A stretch of DNA of 64,000 nucleotides, taken from NCBI RefSeq assembly GCF_001667375.1, contig NZ_LZIN01000031.1:18798-82797 (forward strand). The letters run 5' to 3'. The notes below the pieces were generated by a model, which ran no database searches, was not told where the DNA came from, and saw only the letters and a program-made list of their open reading frames with translations. This DNA comes from Mycolicibacter sinensis (GTDB lineage Bacteria > Actinomycetota > Actinomycetes > Mycobacteriales > Mycobacteriaceae). The translations under genes and the position numbers were made by a program. Positions 1-8,051 of the stretch are shown one piece after another. The number at the start of each line of letters is the position of its first letter. Position 1 is the stretch's first letter.

Positions 1-459
1 GCCGGTGATCAGGCCGATCGTGGCCGGCAGGAACGGCAGGGGCCGTTTGAGCCGTGGGTCGAACAGCCCCTCGGCGTCCAGCAGCCGGCGCAGCCGTTCG
101 ATGCGGGCCAGCAGCTCGCCGATTCCGACAGCGCGAATCTCGCTGAGCCGCAAGCTGAAAGTGCCCCGCGCGGTGTAGAAGTTGGGTTTGCCGCAGACCA
201 CCACCTGGGTGCCCTCGGTGAGTTTGACCGGGGCGCCGGCCACCAGCTCGGGGGTGCACGTCACCGTCAGCGACATGTCGGCGGCCGGATCTCGCAGCAC
301 CATGAACACCGTTCGGACGCCGGGCCGCAGGTTGATCTGGGTCAGCTGGCCCTCCACCCACACCGATCCGAGCCGGTCGATCCAGCCCTTGACCCGGATG
401 GCGACCGCGCGGACCGGAAACGGGTTCTCAGCGGAATTGCCCGCTGCGGGTGCGGTCAC
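1..459 (-). CDS. xseA: Exodeoxyribonuclease VII large subunit, N-terminal part (cut by window edge)
   Basis: The large subunit of exonuclease VII degrades single-stranded DNA to oligonucleotides together with XseB. The visible 153 codons start at a GTG and read [20 protein letters not shown], followed by the OB-fold with the typical WVEGQLTQI and VFMVLRDP segments and by [17 protein letters not shown]; the catalytic domain lies beyond the left edge. The GTG start overlaps the stop codon of the upstream Rv1109c-like gene as GTGA, so the two are translationally coupled. In M. tuberculosis the order xseB-xseA-Rv1109c is the same, which supports the call. Confidence 0.93.
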   Translation of the reverse strand, partial: MTAPAAGNSAENPFPVRAVAIRVKGWIDRLGSVWVEGQLTQINLRPGVRTVFMVLRDPAADMSLTVTCTPELVAGAPVKLTEGTQVVVCGKPNFYTARGTFSLRLSEIRAVGIGELLARIERLRRLLDAEGLFDPRLKRPLPFLPATIGLITG

Positions 460-1070
460 TTCGTGGTGGCGCGGGTGATCCTGTTGGCCAGCAGCGTCTG
501 GAAGGGTGCTCGCGCCTTGGTCGCCTCCTCGTAGGCGAGCAGGGTCTCCAGCTCGTCGACGCTGAGCGAGGCCAGCCGGGCCCGTAGCTGGGCCAGGGTC
601 AGCGCGCCGTAGTCGAGTTCGTCGACCAGGTCCGGGGTGGGCACCGTCGGGCCGGCGGCCCCACGACTACCCGGTGTGACCCCGGTCTCGGCGGGCGGTG
701 CGGGCCGGTCGTCGGCGCCCTCGCTGAACGAGTACAGCGCGAAACGCCCCTCCGTGCGTGGGCCCGAATCGGCATCATCGAAATCTGCAGTGCCGGGGTA
801 GTCGGCGCCGTTGAGGTCGTCGTCGACGTCTTCGTCGAAGGTGGCCCACTCCGGCTGCTCGTCCTTCGGGGGAAAGATCGACTCGAGCGTGGAGTCGCCC
901 TTGTTGACCAGCTCAGCGATGCCCTGCTGCCAGCGCATCACCGCGTGTGCGGCCTGGCTGGCCAGCGTCATCGGGTAGGTCAGGATGGTGTGCGGCAGCT
1001 TCAGCGTCTCCTCGACGGCGACGGTGGCCGCGCCGACCAGAAGCCGGACTCCGAATGGTGCAGTAGCCAT
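456..1070 (-). CDS. Rv1109c-like conserved mycobacterial protein (lipid droplet-associated protein family)
   Basis: A protein of 204 aa. The N-terminus ([21 protein letters not shown]) is hydrophobic and the next stretch looks like an amphipathic helix ([20 protein letters not shown]). The middle is acidic and low in complexity ([10 protein letters not shown]), and the C-terminal part is helical and rich in Leu and Ala ([21 protein letters not shown]), ending in Lys/Arg. Mycobacterial homologues are annotated as lipid droplet-associated; I know no enzymatic activity. The ATG at 1070 is preferred over an in-frame GTG two codons earlier. The gene heads the xseA transcription unit, which it overlaps by 4 nt. 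Confidence 0.8.
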   Translation of the reverse strand: MATAPFGVRLLVGAATVAVEETLKLPHTILTYPMTLASQAAHAVMRWQQGIAELVNKGDSTLESIFPPKDEQPEWATFDEDVDDDLNGADYPGTADFDDADSGPRTEGRFALYSFSEGADDRPAPPAETGVTPGSRGAAGPTVPTPDLVDELDYGALTLAQLRARLASLSVDELETLLAYEEATKARAPFQTLLANRITRATTK

Positions 1071-1153
1071 GGCCACCAGACTGCCTTACCTGCCGGTCAT
1101 CTCCAAGTAGCGACGGCCTGGGCGCGAGTTGGCGGTCCGGCGCCGTCAGTCCG

Positions 1154-1159
1154 TACCCT
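1154..1159 (+). promoter_or_regulatory. -10 hexamer of a probable leaderless ispH transcript
   Basis: TACCCT fits the mycobacterial TANNNT -10 pattern and ends 7 nt before the ATG of ispH, so the RNA would start at or beside the start codon. No Shine-Dalgarno sequence is visible, which agrees with a leaderless message. Confidence 0.5.
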
Positions 1160-1166
1160 GGGTGCC

Positions 1167-2180
1167 ATGCCGACCCTCGATATGCAGACTTCTGACAGCT
1201 CAGGGGCGCCGGTTGCCGCTGACTCCGCCGGTAAGCGCGTGTTGCTGGCCGAGCCCCGCGGGTACTGCGCCGGCGTCGACCGGGCCGTCGAGACGGTGGA
1301 GCGGGCGCTGGAGAAGCACGGCGCTCCGGTCTACGTCCGGCACGAGATCGTGCACAACAAGCATGTGGTGGACACCCTGACCAACAAGGGTGTGGTGTTC
1401 GTGCACGAGGCCGACGAGGTGCCCGAAGGCGCGATGGTGGTGTTCTCCGCGCACGGGGTGGCCCCGAGCGTGCACGACTTGGCTGCCGATCGCGGCCTGC
1501 GGGTCATCGACGCGACGTGCCCGCTGGTGTCGAAGGTGCACAACGAGGCCAAGCGGTTCGCTCGCGACGGCTACGACATCCTGCTGATCGGCCACGCCGG
1601 CCATGAGGAAGTCATCGGGATCATCGGCGAGGCGCCTGACGACGTGCAGCTCGTCGACGGCCTGGACGCGGTGGACTCGGTGACCGTGCGCGATGAGAGC
1701 AAGGTGGTGTGGCTGTCGCAGACCACGCTCAGCGTCGACGAGACGATGCAGACCGTGGTCAAGCTGCGTGAGCGGTTCCCGAGCCTGCAGGATCCGCCCA
1801 GCGACGACATCTGTTACGCCACGCAGAACCGGCAGACCGCGGTCAAGGCGATGGCCCCCGAATGCGAGCTGGTGATCGTCGTCGGGTCCAAGAACTCGTC
1901 GAACTCCAACCGTTTGGTCGAGGTGGCGCTGGACGCCGGTGCCCACGCCGCCCATCTGGTCGACTACGCCGAGGACATCGACCCGTCGTGGCTGGAGCCC
2001 GCGGGCGGCGAAGTGCAGACCATCGGTGTGACCTCGGGCGCATCGGTGCCCGAGATCCTGGTCCGCGGCGTGTTGGAGCGGTTGGCCGAGCACGGCTACG
2101 GCACGGTGTACCCGGTGGCGACCGCCAACGAGACGCTGGTGTTCGCGCTGCCTCGGGAGATCCGGCCCGACCGGCGTTAG
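1167..2180 (+). CDS. ispH: 4-hydroxy-3-methylbut-2-enyl diphosphate reductase
   Basis: IspH (LytB) carries out the last step of the MEP isoprenoid pathway, reducing HMBPP to IPP and DMAPP with a [4Fe-4S] cluster. The three cluster cysteines are in [12 protein letters not shown] (about residue 34), [11 protein letters not shown] and [11 protein letters not shown]. The phosphate-binding HEIVHN and HG(V) motifs and the [11 protein letters not shown] segment are present. The protein is 337 aa with the usual C-terminal [13 protein letters not shown] block. An open frame continues upstream of 1167, but the ATG is chosen because family similarity starts there and a -10 hexamer lies 7 nt before it. 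It is divergent from the Rv1109c-xseA unit, as in M. tuberculosis (lytB2, Rv1110). Confidence 0.97.
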   Translation: MPTLDMQTSDSSGAPVAADSAGKRVLLAEPRGYCAGVDRAVETVERALEKHGAPVYVRHEIVHNKHVVDTLTNKGVVFVHEADEVPEGAMVVFSAHGVAPSVHDLAADRGLRVIDATCPLVSKVHNEAKRFARDGYDILLIGHAGHEEVIGIIGEAPDDVQLVDGLDAVDSVTVRDESKVVWLSQTTLSVDETMQTVVKLRERFPSLQDPPSDDICYATQNRQTAVKAMAPECELVIVVGSKNSSNSNRLVEVALDAGAHAAHLVDYAEDIDPSWLEPAGGEVQTIGVTSGASVPEILVRGVLERLAEHGYGTVYPVATANETLVFALPREIRPDRR

Positions 2181-2303
2181 GCGCCATCGGGCCAGCGCCG
2201 ATCGCAAGCGCGGCGTCAGCCGGGCGCAGCGGGTCGGCGCCATCGGGCCAGCGCCGATCGCAAGCGCGGCGTCAGCCGGGCGCAGCGGGTCGGCGCCATC
2301 GGG
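2180..2303. repeat. 56-bp tandem repeat, about 2.2 copies, between convergent genes
   Basis: Two complete units starting GGCGCCATCGGGCCAGCGCC at 2180 and 2236 are identical over 56 bp, and a third copy at 2292 stops after about 13 bp. The array begins on the last base of the ispH stop codon and ends 5 bp before the stop codon of the opposing membrane-protein gene, so it fills the whole 128-bp gap. Size, position and tandem form resemble mycobacterial MIRU/VNTR loci, but I cannot assign it to a named family. Confidence 0.9.
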
Positions 2304-2308
2304 CTCAG

Positions 2309-3397
2309 TCAGACGTCGTACTCCCAGGAGTCGGCTTGCTCGTCGCGCGGCTTACGGGGCCGGGTGCGGCGTTCCGCGCCGGGCTCGTCGCCGGCACTGT
2401 TGCGGTAGCGCACCCGGGAGACCGGGTGGTGGGTGGTGCCGTTGCCGCGGCCGGCCGCGGGACGACGCCGCGGTAGCGATTCGGGCGCCTCGGTGGGCCG
2501 ATAGCTGCGGGCGCGGGGATCTGTTCTGGGAGCTGGTTGGCTGCGTCGCCGTGGCGGCTCGTCCTGCCATTCGGTTGCCGGGCGCCGCCGCCGGGGTAGC
2601 GGCTCGTCTCGCAGGTCGGGTGCCGGGCGCCGTGGCGGGCGCTCCGTCATCCCAACATCGTCCATGGGCGGCCGGACGTGCCGTGAGCGCGTCGGGGTGG
2701 ACCCATTGGTACCTCGACGACGCTCGCCGGACCGAGCGGGTGACCGGCTCGAGGTGGCCTTGCGGGCGGCGCGACGAGCTTCCGGAGTCGCCCGCCGGGG
2801 ACGGTCGCCGCGGCGTCGTTCGCGCTGGCTTTCCGAGGCCGGCGGCTCGATGGCGTGGGCAGGATTGCGGTTGAGCGCCGCGGTGAGCATCCCGCCGAGC
2901 TTGTCGAGCAGCGCGGACGGCCGGTTCGTGCCGGTGTCGTCGTCCGCGGGCCTCGCCGCGCCGCCGAGCATGCCCAGACACCAGCGGACCATACCGATCA
3001 ACAGCACGGCTGCCGCCGTGAACAACATCAGCGGGAACCGCTCGATCAGCGGATACCCGCAGTTGATGACGATGGCCTTGAGCCCGGGGAAACCGCCGCC
3101 GTGGAACAGCCAATAGGCGGCCGGCACGGTGCAGAACAGGATCAGCGGAGGCTGGATGACCGCGGTGAACACCGCCGATTGCTGCACCATCAGCACCGCC
3201 GCGAGGCAGCCCATCACATACAGGGCGGAGAAGACGGTGCTCAGTTCCTTGTCGCCGGAGCCGGCGTCGAAGGCGACGCCGATGCCGGTCGCGACCATGG
3301 CCACGGCCACAGCGCCCCACCAGGGAAAACCGGCCTTGTTGGGCAGAATCGAACGGTGATCGGCCGCTACCGCCGACTTGTCCCGCTGCGCTGCCAC
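2309..3397 (-). CDS. Rv1111c-like (DUF6542-type) membrane protein with long basic disordered tail
   Basis: The first about 150 residues hold a tryptophan-rich entry (AGFPWWGAVAVAMVATGIGV) and four hydrophobic segments (STVFSALYVMGCLAAVLMV, TAVIQPPLILFCTVPAAYW, FPLMLFTAAAVLLIGMV). The remaining about 210 residues are dominated by Arg, Pro, Asp and Glu (PRRRRPATEWQDEPPRRRSQ) and look disordered. Function is unknown. The GTG at 3397 (reading VAAQRDKSAVAADH) is chosen because a reading frame extending further upstream runs antisense into ychF. It is convergent with ispH and divergent from ychF, as Rv1111c is. Confidence 0.72.
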   Translation of the reverse strand: MAAQRDKSAVAADHRSILPNKAGFPWWGAVAVAMVATGIGVAFDAGSGDKELSTVFSALYVMGCLAAVLMVQQSAVFTAVIQPPLILFCTVPAAYWLFHGGGFPGLKAIVINCGYPLIERFPLMLFTAAAVLLIGMVRWCLGMLGGAARPADDDTGTNRPSALLDKLGGMLTAALNRNPAHAIEPPASESQRERRRGDRPRRATPEARRAARKATSSRSPARSGERRRGTNGSTPTRSRHVRPPMDDVGMTERPPRRPAPDLRDEPLPRRRRPATEWQDEPPRRRSQPAPRTDPRARSYRPTEAPESLPRRRPAAGRGNGTTHHPVSRVRYRNSAGDEPGAERRTRPRKPRDEQADSWEYDV

Positions 3398-3493
3398 ACA
3401 CTGACGGTACCGGCTGGCGGCGCCCGAATCCGCAAGGCCTTGCCAGATCGCCCCGGTGACGTGCCGGCCGTCACGCCTTAGACTTGGCTCCCT

Positions 3494-4567
3494 GTGAGCC
3501 TGAGCCTGGGAATCGTGGGGTTGCCCAACGTCGGTAAGTCGACCCTGTTCAACGCGCTGACCCGCAACGACGTGTTGGCCGCCAACTACCCGTTCGCGAC
3601 GATCGAGCCGAACGAGGGCGTGGTGCCGCTGCCCGATCCCCGGCTGGCCAAACTGGCCGAGATCTTCGGTTCCGAGCGGATCCTGCCGGCCCCGGTGACG
3701 TTCGTTGACATCGCCGGCATCGTCAAGGGCGCCTCGGAGGGGGCCGGGCTGGGCAATAAGTTCCTGGCTAACATCCGCGAGTGCGACGCCATCTGTCAGG
3801 TGGTGCGGGTGTTCTCCGACGACGACGTGGTGCACGTCGACGGCAAGGTGGATCCCGAGTCCGACATCGAGGTGATCGCCACCGAGCTGATCCTGGCCGA
3901 CATGCAGACCCTGGAGAAGGCGATCCCGCGGCTGGAGAAGGAAGCCCGCAACAACAAGGACCGCAAGCCGATGCTCGAGGCGGCGGTGGCCGCGCAGCAG
4001 ATCCTCGACAGCGGCAAGACCTTGTTCGGCGCCGGCGTGGACCCCGCGCCGCTGCGCGAGTTGAACCTGCTGACCACCAAGCCGTTCCTGTATGTGTTCA
4101 ACGCCGACGAGGCGGTGCTCACCGACGCAGCCCGGGTGGCTGCGCTGCGCGAGCTGGTGGCCCCGGCCGACGCGGTGTTCCTCGACGCCAAGATCGAAGC
4201 CGAGCTCGCCGAGCTGGACGACGAGTCGGCGATGGAGCTGCTGGAGTCGATCGGGCAGACCGAACGCGGCCTGGATGCCTTGGCGCGGGCCGGATTTCAC
4301 ACCCTGAAGTTGCAGACCTACCTGACCGCCGGTCCGAAGGAGGCGCGGGCCTGGACCATCCGCGCCGGCGACACCGCGCCGAAGGCGGCCGGGGTGATCC
4401 ACACCGACTTCGAAAAAGGTTTCATCAAAGCCGAAGTGGTTTCCTACGACGACCTGGTTGAGGCCGGGTCGATGGCCGCCGCCAAAGCCGCCGGCAAAGT
4501 GCGCATGGAGGGCAAGGACTACGTGATGGCCGACGGGGACGTGGTGGAGTTCCGGTTCAACGTGTAA
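3494..4567 (+). CDS. ychF: Redox-regulated ribosome-binding ATPase YchF
   Basis: An Obg-family P-loop NTPase of 357 aa. The Walker A loop is GLPNVGKST at about residues 8-16, G3 is in [17 protein letters not shown], and the base-recognition motif is NADE (NxxE, about residue 203) instead of NKxD, the change that makes YchF prefer ATP to GTP. The coiled-coil insertion ([19 protein letters not shown]) and the C-terminal TGS domain ([20 protein letters not shown] through [10 protein letters not shown]) are complete. The start is a GTG; a TAGACT -10-like hexamer lies 9 nt upstream. Orthologue of Rv1112 by order. Confidence 0.96.
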   Translation: MSLSLGIVGLPNVGKSTLFNALTRNDVLAANYPFATIEPNEGVVPLPDPRLAKLAEIFGSERILPAPVTFVDIAGIVKGASEGAGLGNKFLANIRECDAICQVVRVFSDDDVVHVDGKVDPESDIEVIATELILADMQTLEKAIPRLEKEARNNKDRKPMLEAAVAAQQILDSGKTLFGAGVDPAPLRELNLLTTKPFLYVFNADEAVLTDAARVAALRELVAPADAVFLDAKIEAELAELDDESAMELLESIGQTERGLDALARAGFHTLKLQTYLTAGPKEARAWTIRAGDTAPKAAGVIHTDFEKGFIKAEVVSYDDLVEAGSMAAAKAAGKVRMEGKDYVMADGDVVEFRFNV

Positions 4568-4575
4568 GGCGCTGG

Positions 4576-4986
4576 TCAGTTGATGATCTCGTCGCGCTCC
4601 TCTGCCCGCAGCGCGGCCAATCGGTCGCGCCACTCCTGCAGCGCCGCGGGGGATAGCCGCGTCCAGTCGTCGACTTCTTTGATGACCCGGAGTGGCTCTG
4701 TGCTGCGGTAGGAGCGGGTCGGATTGCCGGGGAACTTCTTATCGGTGACGTTCGGATCGTTCTCGAACGCACCGGTCGGTTCCACGAGATACACCCGCGG
4801 CTTGCCGTCGCCGGCCGCGAGCTCGGCCGCCAGCCCGGCGCCGTCGCGCACGGCGGTGAAATAGATGTGGTTCATCACGATTTCGGGCCGGTAGTTGGAG
4901 CGGAAGCCTGCGGTGAGCAGCGCGCCGACCCGCAGTTCTGCCTTGGTTCCGTGGAAGAACGGGCCTTCATCCAGCACGGGATTCAC
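4576..4986 (-). CDS. arr: NAD(+)-rifamycin ADP-ribosyltransferase (Arr)
   Basis: Arr inactivates rifamycins by moving ADP-ribose from NAD+ to the ansa-chain hydroxyl. The 136-aa length is normal. Family hallmarks are GPFFHGTKAELRVG (His12 at the NAD pocket), HIYFTAVRDGAGLAAELA, the run RVYLVEPTGAFENDPN, KKFPGNPTRSYRS and EPLRVIKEVDDW, which carries the conserved acidic residue. The GTG start is supported by a TAGCCT -10 hexamer 6 nt upstream, giving a probable leaderless transcript. It is convergent with ychF; M. tuberculosis carries vapBC32 at this position instead. Expected phenotype is intrinsic low-level rifampicin resistance. Confidence 0.95.
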   Translation of the reverse strand: MNPVLDEGPFFHGTKAELRVGALLTAGFRSNYRPEIVMNHIYFTAVRDGAGLAAELAAGDGKPRVYLVEPTGAFENDPNVTDKKFPGNPTRSYRSTEPLRVIKEVDDWTRLSPAALQEWRDRLAALRAEERDEIIN

Positions 4987-5143
4987 CGCGTCAGGCTACC
5001 GGGTATGAACCGCCGCGAGAGTGCAGCCATGCTGGAAAAATCGCCGGATCACCTGCGTAGCTTCAATTTCGCGGGAAAGAACGTCGCCGACGTGTGTCAC
5101 GCCGGTGACCTGACCGCAACCGGGGCAGAGGACGCTCGTCGTC

Positions 5144-5380
5144 ATGGCGGTGGTGGAGGCGATTTACCTGGTGGCGGCGACGCTGTGGATTCTGGTGGTG
5201 ACCGCGGCGGTGTGCGTCGGAGGCCGGTACTTGCTGAAGCTCCGCGCCCGGCGGCGTCGCATCAATCGGTTGATCGGCGGCGTACGCCTGTCCATTGAGC
5301 GCGCCATGGGCCCGTACCGGGCTGTGGCGCGGCCGGTCCTTGCCGTATCGAGAGGACGGGTTGTCGGGGGTCGCGGCTAA
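5144..5380 (+). CDS. Small single-span membrane protein, function unknown
   Basis: A 78-aa frame with one clear N-terminal membrane helix (IYLVAATLWILVVTAAVCVG) followed by a strongly basic stretch (KLRARRRRINRLIGG) and a short tail, so the C-terminus should face the cytoplasm. I do not recognise a family. There is no convincing Shine-Dalgarno or -10 element upstream, and the 157 bp between arr and this frame show no other supported feature. Kept because hydrophobic and basic residues are ordered as in real inner-membrane proteins. Confidence 0.45.
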   Translation: MAVVEAIYLVAATLWILVVTAAVCVGGRYLLKLRARRRRINRLIGGVRLSIERAMGPYRAVARPVLAVSRGRVVGGRG

Positions 5381-5390
5381 CGTCCCCGGC

Positions 5391-5789
5391 ATGAATTTCG
5401 TCTCGACTCGCATCATCACCGCCGACGTCAAGCGCCTGGTCGGCTTCTACGAGCTGGTCACCGGCGTCTCCGCAGTGTGGGGCAATGAGCTGTTCGCCGA
5501 GATCCCGACACCTGTCGGCACGCTGGCCATCGGCAGCGACAAGACGGTCCCGCTGTTCGGGGCCGGGTCCGCCGAGCCGGGCGCCAATCGCAGCGCGATC
5601 CTGGAGTTCATCGTCGACGACGTGGACGCCGAGTTCGAGCGCCTCCGCGGGCAGGTGTCCGAGGTCGTGACCGAGCCGACGACCATGCCGTGGGGCAACC
5701 GCGCGCTGCTGTTTCGGGATCCCGACGGCAATCTCGTCAACCTGTTCACCCCGGTCACCGACCAGGCCAGGCGTAAATTCGCAATTTGA
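5391..5789 (+). CDS. VOC-superfamily (glyoxalase/bleomycin-resistance fold) protein
   Basis: A 132-aa single VOC domain with two beta-alpha-beta-beta-beta modules: FVSTRIITADVKRLVGFYEL in the first, ILEFIVDDVDAEFERLRGQ and RALLFRDPDGNLVNLFTPV in the second. The DPDGNLVNLF motif carries the usual metal-site Glu/Asn region, but Glu is not obvious, so a metal-dependent activity cannot be claimed. The ATG is chosen because similarity starts exactly there. Substrate unknown; neighbours (arr, mazEF) suggest small stress or resistance genes. Confidence 0.85.
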   Translation: MNFVSTRIITADVKRLVGFYELVTGVSAVWGNELFAEIPTPVGTLAIGSDKTVPLFGAGSAEPGANRSAILEFIVDDVDAEFERLRGQVSEVVTEPTTMPWGNRALLFRDPDGNLVNLFTPVTDQARRKFAI

Positions 5790-5806
5790 TGGGCTGAGCA
5801 GCTGGA

Positions 5807-5823
5807 ATACCAATCGGTATACT
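5807..5823 (+). promoter_or_regulatory. mazEF promoter and palindromic operator
   Basis: The perfect inverted repeat ATACC-AATC-GGTAT (5807-5820) overlaps a near-consensus -10 hexamer TATACT (5818-5823). The -10 ends 6 nt before the mazE ATG, so transcription should start at the start codon. A repeat over the -10 is the expected place for the antitoxin, alone or with the toxin, to repress its own operon. Confidence 0.65.
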
Positions 5824-5829
5824 CCCATT

Positions 5830-6045
5830 ATGGTTACGACGATCAAGGTGCCGGCCGAGCTGCGCGACCGGATCAACCGCGAAGCGCAGGAACGAGGCAT
5901 AACGGCGGCCGGCTTCATCGAAGGGCTCCTCGATGGCTACGAACGACGCCGGCGCATGGAGGCATTCGGGCGGGCATTCCGCGGGGCGGATCGTGCCTAC
6001 TGGGACGAGTTCCGCGAGTGGGACGTCGTACTGAACGACGTCTGA
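5830..6045 (+). CDS. mazE: MazE-type ribbon-helix-helix antitoxin
   Basis: A 71-aa protein beginning MVTTIKVPAELRDRINREAQ, a ribbon-helix-helix strand plus helix typical of DNA-binding antitoxins, followed by ITAAGFIEGLLDGYERRRR and an acidic tail (DRAYWDEFREWDVVLNDV) suited to neutralising the basic toxin surface. The toxin gene starts 1 nt after the stop codon. The transcript is probably leaderless, with an operator over the -10. Family assignment within mycobacterial MazE types is not possible by eye. Confidence 0.85.
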   Translation: MVTTIKVPAELRDRINREAQERGITAAGFIEGLLDGYERRRRMEAFGRAFRGADRAYWDEFREWDVVLNDV

Positions 6046-6046
6046 C

Positions 6047-6394
6047 ATGGCGAGTGAGCTGCGGCGGGGGATGGTGGTTTGGGCGGAACTCGATCCCGTA
6101 CGCGGGCGCGAGCAGGCCGGCCGACGTCCGGCGCTCGTGGTCGCCAGCGATCTCTACCTCGAACAGGCTGACACCCTGGCGATCATCGTCCCAGCGACGA
6201 CGAAAGACCGCGGTTGGCCCAACCACGTGCTTCTGCAGGGGCCGGAGCTGACATTGGGCGAGCCGACGTTCGCCATGACCGAACAACCGCGGACGGTCAC
6301 GCGCGAACGACTCTTCGACGTCATGGGCATCGTTGGCGCTGCAACGATGCGCGAGGTCGATAGCTGGCTGCGCGACTTTCTCGGATTGTCGTGA
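6047..6394 (+). CDS. mazF: MazF/PemK-family endoribonuclease toxin
   Basis: A 115-aa toxin of the CcdB/PemK fold. MVVWAELDPVRGREQAGRRP is the signature strand-loop with the catalytic Arg, ALVVASDLYLEQ follows, and AIIVPATTKDR carries the Thr usual in the active site. The C-terminal segment has VTRERLFDVMGIVGAATMREVDSWLRDFLGL. MazF toxins cleave RNA at short sequence-specific sites; the specificity here cannot be read from sequence. It forms a two-gene operon with the antitoxin. Confidence 0.92.
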   Translation: MASELRRGMVVWAELDPVRGREQAGRRPALVVASDLYLEQADTLAIIVPATTKDRGWPNHVLLQGPELTLGEPTFAMTEQPRTVTRERLFDVMGIVGAATMREVDSWLRDFLGLS

Positions 6395-6415
6395 GGCTCA
6401 GGCCCTACCGGCCGA

Positions 6416-6769
6416 CTACCAGATGACGGCGAGTCCCGCGGCGGTCAGGATCAGCGCGCCCGCGGCGTAGAACAGCACCCGCGGAGCCGCCTCGCCGGAT
6501 CGGCGTTGCCGGGCCCGGCCGATCCCGAGCACCGCGCCCAGGGCGATCAGCAGCACCAGCTTGGTCCCGATCTTGGGGTAGTTCAGCACCACGTCGGCGG
6601 GCCAGGGCGCGGCCAGCGCCAGGCCGGTCACCAACGACAGCACCACGCCGTAGTCCATCACCGGCGTGAGCTGGAAGCGCCGTGCCGCGGCCTCGGCGGC
6701 CAGCGCCCCGAACGTCACCGCGAAGCCGACGATGTGCAGCAGAACTATTACGTGCCGTAGTACCTCCAC
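6416..6769 (-). CDS. Small integral membrane protein
   Basis: About 117 aa with four hydrophobic helices (VIVLLHIVGFAVTFGALAAE, YGVVLSLVTGLALAAPW, IGTKLVLLIALGAVLGIG, VLFYAAGALILTAAGLAVIW). The short Arg-rich loop ARQRRSGEAAPR probably lies in the cytoplasm. Such proteins are conserved in mycobacteria without known function. The GTG at 6769 is preferred because the only in-frame alternative, a TTG at 6805, would crowd the divergent OsmC gene. Confidence 0.7.
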   Translation of the reverse strand: MEVLRHVIVLLHIVGFAVTFGALAAEAAARRFQLTPVMDYGVVLSLVTGLALAAPWPADVVLNYPKIGTKLVLLIALGAVLGIGRARQRRSGEAAPRVLFYAAGALILTAAGLAVIW

Positions 6770-6841
6770 GGGGCTCAGGCTACCCGTGACATGGGCATCG
6801 GCCAATCGTTGGCAGCCGGCCGCCCATTACCCTTGACCGGC

Positions 6842-7354
6842 ATGACCTCATCGACCACCCGCCTGGCCGCCGTTGTCGCCGCCACCAGCGACCCGGCCGC
6901 TGCCGATCCGGCCGGCTCTCAGGTCGTGTTCCGGGCCTCCGCGGTCGCCCACGACGCGGTGGCCAGCACGATCACCATGGGGCGCTACAGCGTCGAAGTC
7001 GACGAACCGCCCACGCTCGGCGGTGAGAACACCGCCCCGAACCCCGTCGAGTACTACCTGGGCTCGCTGCTGTCGTGTCAGATCGTCACCTGGCGGTACT
7101 GGGCGGAAAAGCTGGGCATCACCGTCGACGAGATCACCGGCCAAGCCGAGGGCGACCTTGACGTGCGTGGCTTCTTCGGCTTGGACGACGCGGTGCGTCC
7201 CGGCTTCAGCGAGGTGCGGGTCGTCATCACCGTAACCGGCCCGGAAACCGCGGAGCGCTACGCCGAACTGCATCGGGTCGTCGAATCCCATTGCCCGGTG
7301 TTGGATCTCACCACCAACCCGACGCCGGTGCACACCCGCCTCGAGGTGGGTTAA
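6842..7354 (+). CDS. OsmC-family peroxiredoxin-like protein
   Basis: A 170-aa OsmC/Ohr-fold protein, whose characterised relatives reduce organic hydroperoxides with paired cysteines. The peroxidatic Cys lies in PVEYYLGSLLSCQIVTWRYW and the second in VVESHCPVLDLTTNP. The spacing fits the OsmC-like (YhfA) branch better than Ohr. The ATG at 6842 is chosen because residues upstream of it do not look coding. The 3' end overlaps the stop of the opposing LysR remnant by 4 nt. Confidence 0.86.
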   Translation: MTSSTTRLAAVVAATSDPAAADPAGSQVVFRASAVAHDAVASTITMGRYSVEVDEPPTLGGENTAPNPVEYYLGSLLSCQIVTWRYWAEKLGITVDEITGQAEGDLDVRGFFGLDDAVRPGFSEVRVVITVTGPETAERYAELHRVVESHCPVLDLTTNPTPVHTRLEVG

Positions 7355-7623
7355 GCAGCCGGCAGCAGCTCCAGAAACGCCCGAGCGGCCGGATTGGTCG
7401 GCACCGCGGTGCGACCGACCAGCGCCAGTCGGCGGGTGGGCGGTGCGCCGCCGCTGACCGGGCGCAGCCCCACCATGTGCAGGCCGCTGTGGCGGGCGAC
7501 CGGCTCGGGCACCACCGCCACCCCGAGTCCGTGCTCGACCAGGCCCAGCGCCTGATCCATCTGGCTGGTGCGAAACGCGATCCGCCGCCGCACCCCCGCG
7601 TCGCGGAACAACGCGGCGACCAC
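7351..7623 (-). pseudogene. LysR-type regulator remnant (C-terminal effector domain only)
   Basis: Only about 90 codons remain. RIAFRTSQMDQALGLVEHGL, GVAVVPEPVARHSGLHMVGL and PTNPAARAFLELLPAA are the end of a LysR substrate-binding domain, where VVPEPVA corresponds to the usual lP..ia motif. The N-terminal winged-helix domain and the first half of the effector domain, about 200 residues, are absent upstream, where the ABM gene begins. With no DNA-binding part it cannot act as a regulator, so I call it a deletion remnant. Confidence 0.75.
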
Positions 7624-7720
7624 GGTCTTTCCCGGTCATCGGGACACTGGTCTGGATCGGCGAGATCTGGGCGCAGCGTTGTTACGCTCGCCGTTGATTC
7701 AGCGCCGGTCGGTAGGAGCA

Positions 7721-8047
7721 ATGGTGATTTTCATCGTGGTGAAATTCGAGACCAAACCGGAGTGGGCCGAGCGCTGGCCGCAGCTGGTCGCCGACTTCAC
7801 CGAGGCCAGCCGCGCCGAAGAGGGCAACCTGTGGTTCGAGTGGTCACGCAGCCTGGACAACCCCGACGTGTACGTGCTGGTCGAAGCGTTTCGCGACGGT
7901 GCGGCCGGCAGTGCGCACGTCAACAGCGAGCACTTCGCCCGGGCGATGGCCGAGATGCCACAGGCGCTGGTATCGACCCCGAAGATCATCAGCCAGCAGC
8001 TCGACGCGACGGACTGGTCGCTGATGGGGGAGCTGACGGTCGACTGA
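7721..8047 (+). CDS. Antibiotic biosynthesis monooxygenase (ABM) domain protein
   Basis: A 108-aa dimeric alpha/beta-barrel protein: MVIFIVVKFETKPEWAERWP, TEASRAEEGNLWFEWSRSLD and VYVLVEAFRDGAAGSAHVNS with the NSEHF motif are the standard ABM/YgiN arrangement. Relatives act as quinol or polyketide monooxygenases, many without a cofactor. TAGGAG lies 4 nt before the ATG as a Shine-Dalgarno. Its promoter sits in the sequence where the truncated LysR gene would have continued. Confidence 0.86.
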   Translation: MVIFIVVKFETKPEWAERWPQLVADFTEASRAEEGNLWFEWSRSLDNPDVYVLVEAFRDGAAGSAHVNSEHFARAMAEMPQALVSTPKIISQQLDATDWSLMGELTVD

Positions 8048-8051
8048 GCGA

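Noticed and set aside
1200..2243. Minus-strand open frame of 347 codons opposite ispH
   Set aside because: Shadow of ispH with a His/Arg/Val-rich translation and no recognisable motif.
2180..2303. CRISPR array
   Set aside because: Units are directly adjacent and identical, without spacers, so this is a tandem repeat.
3398..4633. Upstream extension of the membrane-protein frame to 774 codons
   Set aside because: The added part lies antisense over ychF and past its own promoter region; the mature protein begins near 3397.
4987..5143. Small plus-strand frame starting at 5005
   Set aside because: It continues into the frame of the 78-aa membrane protein in another phase; no ribosome-binding site and no convincing residue pattern.
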